NCBI GenBank assembly: GCA_035505655.1
Contig: DATJQP010000058.1
Coordinates: 1-64,000, forward strand
Reading direction: 5' to 3'
Source of the DNA: JAGVPT01 sp035505655
Lineage (GTDB): Bacteria > Bacteroidota > Ignavibacteria > UBA10030 > UBA8401
Length of the DNA: 64,000 nucleotides
Of the stretch, positions 58,523-64,000 are shown one piece after another. Numbering within the stretch: position 1 is the first letter of the stretch; each line of letters begins with the position of its first letter. A model generated the notes under the pieces. It saw only the letters and a program-made list of their open reading frames with translations. It searched no databases and was not told the origin of the DNA. A program made the position numbers and the translations under genes.

Positions 58523-60514
58523 TCAGAAGCGAACGGTAAGAACGATGGCGGGCCCGGATGCGTTGACGCCTGGACCGATACTCACCTGTCCGCTCCCTTT
58601 CCTGGCCTCCTCCTCCTGCTGCCTGATGAGGTCAACCGGATTGTGGGTCCAAACGTTGATGATGTCGTAAAGATAGAAGGCTCCGGTGAGACCACCGGCA
58701 GCCATGCGCATGTAATTGAAGTTGTTCCTTTTCGTCCTGGCACTCGAAACGCCCGGGAGGAGTGCCGCCGCCACCGCCGGATCCTGCTGTGCGTTGTACG
58801 CGGCCAGTTTCTTCCTGTAGGTAGAGTTTGCATCCGTGTATTGAAGCTGTGCCTCGACGGTCCCTCCGGCGAGCGCGAGAAAAAGGACCGAATAGACGAT
58901 CCCGTGGCGGCCGCTGTACGATTGTCCCCATCCGGGAAAAATGAACGACCGGATCACCGCACCGGTAAGCGTCGGTCTGGACAACGGATGATCGAAAACG
59001 ACCGATTCGCTGTCGTGCACGACAATCTTCTTCTCGTAGGTGTCATATCCAATCCCCGAAAGCACAACGGTGTGGGTCCCCGGTAGCACCTCCCTCCTCA
59101 CCATCTGCCGGACACCCTCCTTCTTCCCGTCCAGCGCGATCTCCACAGCCTCGCTCGAGCGCACGGTGACAAAACCGTTACGCGAAATGAGATTCAGATG
59201 GACCGTATACTGCCCGGTATCGGTCACCTGTACTCTCGTTGAATCCGGGAAATACCCGTCCAATTCCGCGCGCACGGAGTGGACCCCGGCGGCAATCGGA
59301 TCGATGGTGAGGCTCTGTTCGGGCGCGCCGATGAATGCACCGTCGACATAGATCTTGGCGTCAGGCTCCGAAATCGTCACCTGGAGCCCGCGGGAAGGGA
59401 GCTTTTCAAGCGAGAGATTCACATCGAGCGAAACCAGGCCGTTGACCGAGAACTCCCGCCTGACGCTCCTGTAGCCCTGAGCCTGAACCTGGAAGTGATG
59501 AACCCCGACGGTCGGGCCGGGCACTCTCACCGGACCGCTCTTCCAATCGACCTCCTTGTCGTCGACGAAGACGCTCGAGGTGCGAGGGTACACAGTAAAC
59601 GAAATTCGGGAAGTATCGCGCGGGCTGGGAAGGATAAAAAGGAAATCCCCTTTGCCGCCATCCATGAAACCAAATTGCGGATGCTCTTTCCAATCGGTTG
59701 CCTCCGTCACTTTGACGCATGTCTGCGACGCCAACTCCGTCCCCGCGATGATCCCGTCGATATTGACGTCCGTGATCTCGGACGAGAGCGATTCGAGAAG
59801 TTTTGACGAGAACCAGCTCATCCCCGCCTTCGGATCGTCGAGCATCGGCTCAAGCCGTGCCCCGGCCATGAATACTTCTTTTGCCGGCTCGGTGACGATC
59901 GTGCGGAACCCAAGGCGGGGCGGCGGCGGACCGGAGTACTGGCGGCCGACCCTCAAACCTCCGACCATGCAATCAAGAAGGATCAGCGTCTGCTTTGGGC
60001 TGTTCCCGTTGATCGATTCGTTGAGATCGTCAAGCGAGAGACAGGTGGCAAGTGCCTCATCGGCGGAATCAGTCCGTCCGTCCGTGGGGACGAGAAAGCC
60101 GTATTCGACGCCGGCCTGGTCCCGCGCGGTGTACCCTTTCCCCGAGAAGAAAATGAGGAGGCGATCGTCGGGTCCGCGTCGGGAGAGTCTCTTGAGAGCT
60201 TCCTGAATGACGCTCCGCCTGGCCTGATCGTCGAGAAGAAGAATCGTGTTCTCTTCCCGGAAGCCGAACCTGGTCAATAACAGATCCTTCAGGGCACGGG
60301 CCGCCGCGACCGAGGATGTCCGCGACGTCTCACCGGGATACCGGTCAATACCGATGATGAGCGCGTAGCTTTCATCGTAGGCATGGAGGAGCGCTCCCGT
60401 CGACGGATCGGCGACAAGGGTCCGCACAGTGCCCTCAGCCTGAGCAAATGCCGATGAGAATGGGAGTGCGAGAAAGAGGGGAAGGAGTCCGTATCGGAGG
60501 AACGAACAACTCAT
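58523..60514 (-). CDS. Caspase-fold (catalytically degenerate) protein with PEGA domains and C-terminal membrane domain
   Basis: Exported protein of 663 aa: signal peptide (about 5-25, cleavage near AFAQA), a C14 caspase-like domain (about 48-250, ALIIGIDRYPG) and PEGA-type beta modules (about 320-560, such as VTISEPDAKIYVDGAFIGAPEQS-like and GTHTVVLSGIGYDTYEKKI), then a C-terminal domain with hydrophobic helices (FIFPGWGQSYSG, DUF5683-like) near 570-663. The His of SGHG is K116 (SGKG) and the Cys position of DxCHSG is M173 (DCMVGG), so protease activity is unlikely. The ATG at 60514 fits the signal peptide. Role unknown; scaffolding or signalling at the envelope is inference. Confidence 0.82.
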   Translation of the reverse strand: MSCSFLRYGLLPLFLALPFSSAFAQAEGTVRTLVADPSTGALLHAYDESYALIIGIDRYPGETSRTSSVAAARALKDLLLTRFGFREENTILLLDDQARRSVIQEALKRLSRRGPDDRLLIFFSGKGYTARDQAGVEYGFLVPTDGRTDSADEALATCLSLDDLNESINGNSPKQTLILLDCMVGGLRVGRQYSGPPPPRLGFRTIVTEPAKEVFMAGARLEPMLDDPKAGMSWFSSKLLESLSSEITDVNIDGIIAGTELASQTCVKVTEATDWKEHPQFGFMDGGKGDFLFILPSPRDTSRISFTVYPRTSSVFVDDKEVDWKSGPVRVPGPTVGVHHFQVQAQGYRSVRREFSVNGLVSLDVNLSLEKLPSRGLQVTISEPDAKIYVDGAFIGAPEQSLTIDPIAAGVHSVRAELDGYFPDSTRVQVTDTGQYTVHLNLISRNGFVTVRSSEAVEIALDGKKEGVRQMVRREVLPGTHTVVLSGIGYDTYEKKIVVHDSESVVFDHPLSRPTLTGAVIRSFIFPGWGQSYSGRHGIVYSVLFLALAGGTVEAQLQYTDANSTYRKKLAAYNAQQDPAVAAALLPGVSSARTKRNNFNYMRMAAGGLTGAFYLYDIINVWTHNPVDLIRQQEEEARKGSGQVSIGPGVNASGPAIVLTVRF

Positions 60515-60654
60515 GGATTTCCGGAGCGACTCTTGGGAGAAGCAATTCAAACCCGCGCGGAGCATCGCGGAGAATATAGAGAAATGAGACGGCGGAGTCA
60601 AGCGCCGCAATGGTCAGAGGTCGCCTCGGAACGCGCCGGCTCCATCCCCCAGTC

Positions 60655-60703
60655 GGCGACTACGTCTACCTCGATTTTTCCCCGAGGAGGATACGTAGTC
60701 GCC
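60655..60703. repeat. Nested inverted repeat across the DUF255 gene stop codon
   Basis: GGCGACTACGT (60655-60665) pairs perfectly with ACGTAGTCGCC (60693-60703), and within it CCTCG (60669-60673) pairs with CGAGG (60683-60687). The structure spans the stop codon at 60666-60668 and the last codons. No T-run follows, so it is not a standard terminator. Confidence 0.6.
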
Positions 60704-62798
60704 CAAGATCGTTAATAGGCAGGTTGCACATCTGTCTTTCGCAAACGTAGGCCGTCGCCCGTCCTTCCATCTGCGACATCGCCCCGATGAAAGGAAGGCG
60801 TTCCGAGAGGAACGTCTGACCTTCCCCGCTATCGGCACACATCCTAACGGTAAACGGCATGAAGTGGCTGGCTATTTCGCGGAGAAATTCAGCCGCACTT
60901 CCGTTCACTCCGCCGTCGGCGATGACGATTTCCTTCGGCACTTCGCGAAAATACTCGAGCGACGCGATGAGCTGCGGCATCGCCTCCGGCGAACGCCCAA
61001 TGGTACGGGTGAAGGCGCGAAGTGTTTCCCCGGCCATATCCCTCCACCTGCCGTCGCCCCCCATGGCGGCCAATCGAATGAGGTTCGACACTGCAACCGA
61101 ATTTCCGCTCGGCTCGGCCCCGTCATAAGCCTCCTTAGTGCGGAGAAAGACGGATGGATCTTTTCCCGCATGATCGAAGAAACCGCCGTCGGCCGCGTCC
61201 CAGAACGCCGACTCCTGCTCGCGCTGAAGTTCGATCGCGAACTTCAGCCATCCAATCTCGAAGGTCGCCTCGTAGAGATCGATGAGACCTTGAATATAAA
61301 AAGCGTAATCGTCAAGCTGACCGGGGAACCGGGCCTCACCGTCACGGTAACGCCGTTTCAAGATCCTTTTGGAGGGATCATAGAGATTGCTCCGGACAAA
61401 GGCGGCGGCTTTCCTGGCTGCGTCAGCGTATTTCGCCTCCCCCAGAATATTCGATGCCCTGGCAAATGCGCTGATCATGAGCCCATTCCACGCCGTGATG
61501 ATCTTATCGTCGCGGAGCGGCCTCGGACGGTGCGATCGCCGCTCAAAGAGTTTCGCCCTCCCCTCTTTGATCGCCGTTGCAACCTCTTCTTCGGAGAGGG
61601 AAAGATGCTCTGCACTTTGAGGAACAGTGAAGGGGACAAAAAGGATGTTTTTGCCCCTGAATTCGCCCTGCGGATCCGAGAGGGCGTTTCCGCTTTCGTC
61701 GACTCCGAAGTGATGGCAGAAGATCCCGGCCTGGCGGGGCTCCAGCGCTTCGTCTATTTCCTTCCTGGTCCAAAGATAGAAGGCCCCCTCGGAACTCGTT
61801 GAGGGATCGGCCGGATCAGGACTGTCCGCGTCTTCGGCAGAATAGAAACCGCCTCCTGGGTCTGTCATGTCACGTAGCACGTACTCAAGACATTCGCGGG
61901 CCACGACCGCGTACGATTCGTCATGCGCAATCTGGTAGGCCTCGAGATATGCGCAGACAAGCTGCGCCTGGTCATAGAGCATCTTTTCGAAGTGGGGAAC
62001 GCGCCATTGTCCGTCAACGGAGTATCGGTGGAATCCGCCGCCGATGTGATCGTATATCCCTCCACGGGCCATCGCCGTGAGGGTCTCAAGCGTCATTCTC
62101 AGAGCGTCAGGGTCGGCGGTCTTGTAGTAGAATCTCAGAAGGAAGTTTAGGACCGATGGCCTCGGAAATTTCGGGCCGCTGCCGAAACCGGCATATCGCG
62201 AGTCGAACTGCCCTGCGAATTGTTGGAATGCCTTGAGAGGAGCGGAATCCGCAATCCCGCCTTCGCCGCGCTGTTGCCTGGTCTCGCTGCGCAGAAGGCT
62301 GATGAGCTGCTCACCAGAGTCGATCAGCTGTTGACGTTCCGAACTCCAGAGCTCGGCGATTCGCTGGAGCACCACCAGAAAGCCCGGCCTGCCGTGTGCA
62401 CTTCCCCGAGGGAAGTATGTTCCGCCGTAGAAGGGTTTGAGATCCGGCGTCAGAAATAGCGATAACGGCCAACCGCCGCTCCCCGTCATCGCCTGGACGG
62501 CTCCCATGTAGACCCGGTCGACATCCGGACGTTCTTCCCTATCCACCTTGATGCTCACGTAGTGCGCGTTGAGGAATTCCGCGACGGCGGCGTCCTCAAA
62601 AGACTCGTGCTCCATCACATGACACCAGTGGCAGGTTGAGTAACCGATCGAAAGGAAAATCGGCCGGTCAAGCTTACGCGCCGTCTCAAAGGCTTCTTCC
62701 CCCCAAGGATACCAATCGACAGGGTTGGCGGCATGTTGAAGAAGATACGGGCTCTTCTCCCGTGCGAGACGATTTGTCGCTCGATGAGGAACAGACAT
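60666..62798 (-). CDS. DUF255 thioredoxin-domain protein (YyaL/SPATA20 family)
   Basis: Cytoplasmic protein of 710 aa, close to family length. It starts with LAREKSPYLLQHAANPVDWYPWGEEAF, has the thioredoxin-like CxxC in GYSTCHWCHVMEHESF (about 53-68), then an (alpha/alpha)6 glycosidase-like helical region with FHRYSVDGQWRVPHFEKMLYDQAQL. The start is ATG 62798; the codon at 62807 is TTG and adds three residues without conservation. Enzymatic role of the family is uncertain. The gene ends in a nested inverted repeat; a 147 nt gap separates it from the lptD-like gene. Confidence 0.93.
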   Translation of the reverse strand: MSVPHRATNRLAREKSPYLLQHAANPVDWYPWGEEAFETARKLDRPIFLSIGYSTCHWCHVMEHESFEDAAVAEFLNAHYVSIKVDREERPDVDRVYMGAVQAMTGSGGWPLSLFLTPDLKPFYGGTYFPRGSAHGRPGFLVVLQRIAELWSSERQQLIDSGEQLISLLRSETRQQRGEGGIADSAPLKAFQQFAGQFDSRYAGFGSGPKFPRPSVLNFLLRFYYKTADPDALRMTLETLTAMARGGIYDHIGGGFHRYSVDGQWRVPHFEKMLYDQAQLVCAYLEAYQIAHDESYAVVARECLEYVLRDMTDPGGGFYSAEDADSPDPADPSTSSEGAFYLWTRKEIDEALEPRQAGIFCHHFGVDESGNALSDPQGEFRGKNILFVPFTVPQSAEHLSLSEEEVATAIKEGRAKLFERRSHRPRPLRDDKIITAWNGLMISAFARASNILGEAKYADAARKAAAFVRSNLYDPSKRILKRRYRDGEARFPGQLDDYAFYIQGLIDLYEATFEIGWLKFAIELQREQESAFWDAADGGFFDHAGKDPSVFLRTKEAYDGAEPSGNSVAVSNLIRLAAMGGDGRWRDMAGETLRAFTRTIGRSPEAMPQLIASLEYFREVPKEIVIADGGVNGSAAEFLREIASHFMPFTVRMCADSGEGQTFLSERLPFIGAMSQMEGRATAYVCERQMCNLPINDLGRLRILLGEKSR

Positions 62799-62955
62799 AA
62801 GGTTCAACCTGTACGGATGGATGGATCTTCCGAGCGGACCGGCATGACCGCTACGGGGTGCGCCTGAAGCCTCATGAAACGGTGAGCCCGGCGTTCACCG
62901 CTGGCACGATCGCCCGACGAGAGCGAGCCTGACCTCCCGCGTCGTCGACGGACTC

Positions 62956-64000
62956 TTAATAATAACCGGAGGCGATGCTCTGCTTCGTCAGCTTGATATC
63001 CTGGAGCTGCGGTGCTTTCAATTTCAACTCAAACCTGTACCCCGCGAGAGGACCGATGGGAGTCCAGGTGAAATTCATCGTCCAGCAATGAAGATCCCGG
63101 TCGATCGTGATCCGTGGAGCCGCGAATTGGGAACGGATGAGATCGTAGCCTCCCACCGCCGAGAATTTCCAGTTGTCGGTCAGATTGAATCCGAGATTCG
63201 CGTTGAGGTTCACCGACCTCGTTTTCACCGCGGGATTTTCCTGGTTCTGGAAGAAGCTGAACGAGAGGCCGAGGTTCCACGGAATGCTGAAATCTGGAGG
63301 GACTTCATCGTACACCCCTCGGTAACCGCTCGGGGCAAAGGTCCCGTTCTGCGTCGACGTAATTTCCGTTGAGTCGATCGGATGTGTTTCCGATTCACGC
63401 GTCTTCTTGTCTCCCTTGAACGTTGTGGAGAGGTTTACACCGATGCTCGTGAGCTGGGCGATTCCCTTTCCTTCCGAAATAAGAAGCTTGTTGATCCTCT
63501 CATTGAGTGCGCGGTCGTAGTCGTAGAACCTGTAACTGCTGTTCCCGCTGATGTTGAGAAATTGGGCGATGTCGGTCCTGTAGTTAAGCGCAAGGTCCGA
63601 GAGTTTGAATTCAGACGCCGCGAAGTTGTAGGAGAGCGACGCTCCGAGGTTGAGCAGCTGATATTTCGTCCCCTTGTGAAGCGAATCGGTATCTTCCGTC
63701 TTCATCTCGAAGAGGTTCCCGACGTTGAGCCCGATGGCCTGCGACTCACCGGCAGGAGCTCCGCCGTAGACCTCTTTCTGGAATTTATTGTACGATTGGG
63801 TTTGCCCGAGTGTATCCACATACGTCCCGTAGTATCCAAAACCCGGCTTCGAAAAATCAGGCTGGTATGTGTACGAAAGGCTCGGAGTGAGCGTGTGGCG
63901 GAATCCTGCGATGCCGGGGATCGGCGGCTGGAACATCCCATAGAGCTTTGTCGATGCCGAGAGTCCGGTGTTGAAGTAGCGCACGGCGTTGAACCCGTCC
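62956..64000 (-). CDS. LptD-like outer-membrane protein, C-terminal part (runs off the window)
   Basis: The frame is open to the right edge of the window, so the N-terminus is missing; at least 348 residues are visible. The sequence is a chain of amphipathic beta strands with aromatic ends (FRHTLTPSLSYTYQPDF, ALNYRTDIAQFLNISGNSSYRFYDYD, LGLSFSFFQNQ, VNLNANLGFNLTDNWKFSAVGGYDLIR) and ends in a strand pair typical of outer-membrane barrels. PGIAGFRHTLTPSLSYTY is the pattern of Bacteroidota/Ignavibacteria LPS-assembly LptD proteins. Assignment rests on this pattern only. Confidence 0.7.
   Translation of the reverse strand, partial: DGFNAVRYFNTGLSASTKLYGMFQPPIPGIAGFRHTLTPSLSYTYQPDFSKPGFGYYGTYVDTLGQTQSYNKFQKEVYGGAPAGESQAIGLNVGNLFEMKTEDTDSLHKGTKYQLLNLGASLSYNFAASEFKLSDLALNYRTDIAQFLNISGNSSYRFYDYDRALNERINKLLISEGKGIAQLTSIGVNLSTTFKGDKKTRESETHPIDSTEITSTQNGTFAPSGYRGVYDEVPPDFSIPWNLGLSFSFFQNQENPAVKTRSVNLNANLGFNLTDNWKFSAVGGYDLIRSQFAAPRITIDRDLHCWTMNFTWTPIGPLAGYRFELKLKAPQLQDIKLTKQSIASGYY

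Noticed and set aside
1..64000. Microcompartment shell genes, radical-SAM partner of amrA/amrB, T9SS core genes, CRISPR arrays, rRNA and tRNA genes
   Set aside because: Each was looked for because of the context and none was found in this window.

Overview
The window is a 64 kb, GC-rich (roughly 55-60%), densely coded chromosomal segment of a Bacteroidota/Chlorobiota/Ignavibacteriota-type bacterium (FCB group). The evidence is a PorQ-family protein, a very large secreted protein with a C-terminal type IX secretion sorting domain, a dimeric-type glycyl-tRNA synthetase, an ExbB-ExbD-ExbD-TonB-substrate-binding-TPR cluster, an LptD-like outer-membrane protein, and an EF-P whose loop reads PGNL where most EF-Ps have PGKG (from memory the Chlorobium form). 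The clearest promoters are nevertheless ordinary sigma70-like -35/-10 pairs with 16-17 nt spacers. No rRNA, tRNA, CRISPR array, phage or insertion sequence was found.

Layout. 1-6.1 kb (minus): pilC-pilB pilus/secretion genes behind a PAS histidine kinase and LuxR-type regulator. 6.3-12.3 kb (minus): a T9SS-exported protein with about 17 Asp-boxes, methylmalonyl-CoA epimerase and uvrC. 12.6-15.9 kb (minus): era, a DUF1015 gene and an EamA transporter. 16.2-19.5 kb (plus): a structured leader with a terminator, then a GAF-degenerate GGDEF protein, an MFS transporter and a SAM hydroxide adenosyltransferase. 19.5-22.4 kb (minus): efp-accB-accC-gcvH. 22.5-25.8 kb: a small lipoprotein (plus), a double-GAF histidine kinase and purM (minus). 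26.0-38.8 kb (plus): a fumarylacetoacetase-fold enzyme, M23 peptidase, two-TM K+ channel, free cyclic-nucleotide-binding protein, valS, an esterase, a pabB-pabC fusion, deoC and two SPOR proteins. 38.8-41.9 kb: an Ig-like lipoprotein (minus) and porQ (plus). 41.9-51.0 kb (minus): a ten-gene run from amrA/amrB (AMMECR1/Memo) through glyS to a ZIP transporter. 51.2-58.4 kb (minus): a nine-gene STAS-exbB-exbD-exbD-tonB-small-pstS-TPR-lipoprotein operon with a clear promoter and terminator. 58.5-64 kb (minus): a pseudocaspase/PEGA membrane protein, a DUF255 thioredoxin-domain protein and the 3' part of an lptD-like gene.

Points that stand out: DeoC carries an N-terminal amphipathic helix almost identical in pattern to bacterial-microcompartment encapsulation peptides, although no shell gene is in the window; a caspase-fold protein has lost both catalytic residues; a K+ channel and a separate cNMP-binding protein form an apparent split cyclic-nucleotide-regulated channel; a structured, terminator-bearing leader precedes a GGDEF-like protein with a GFDEF signature; two promoters of efp and a lipoprotein face each other and overlap; and a MITE-like palindromic repeat is present twice, about 35 kb apart. 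All functional statements come from reading motifs; no database search was run.
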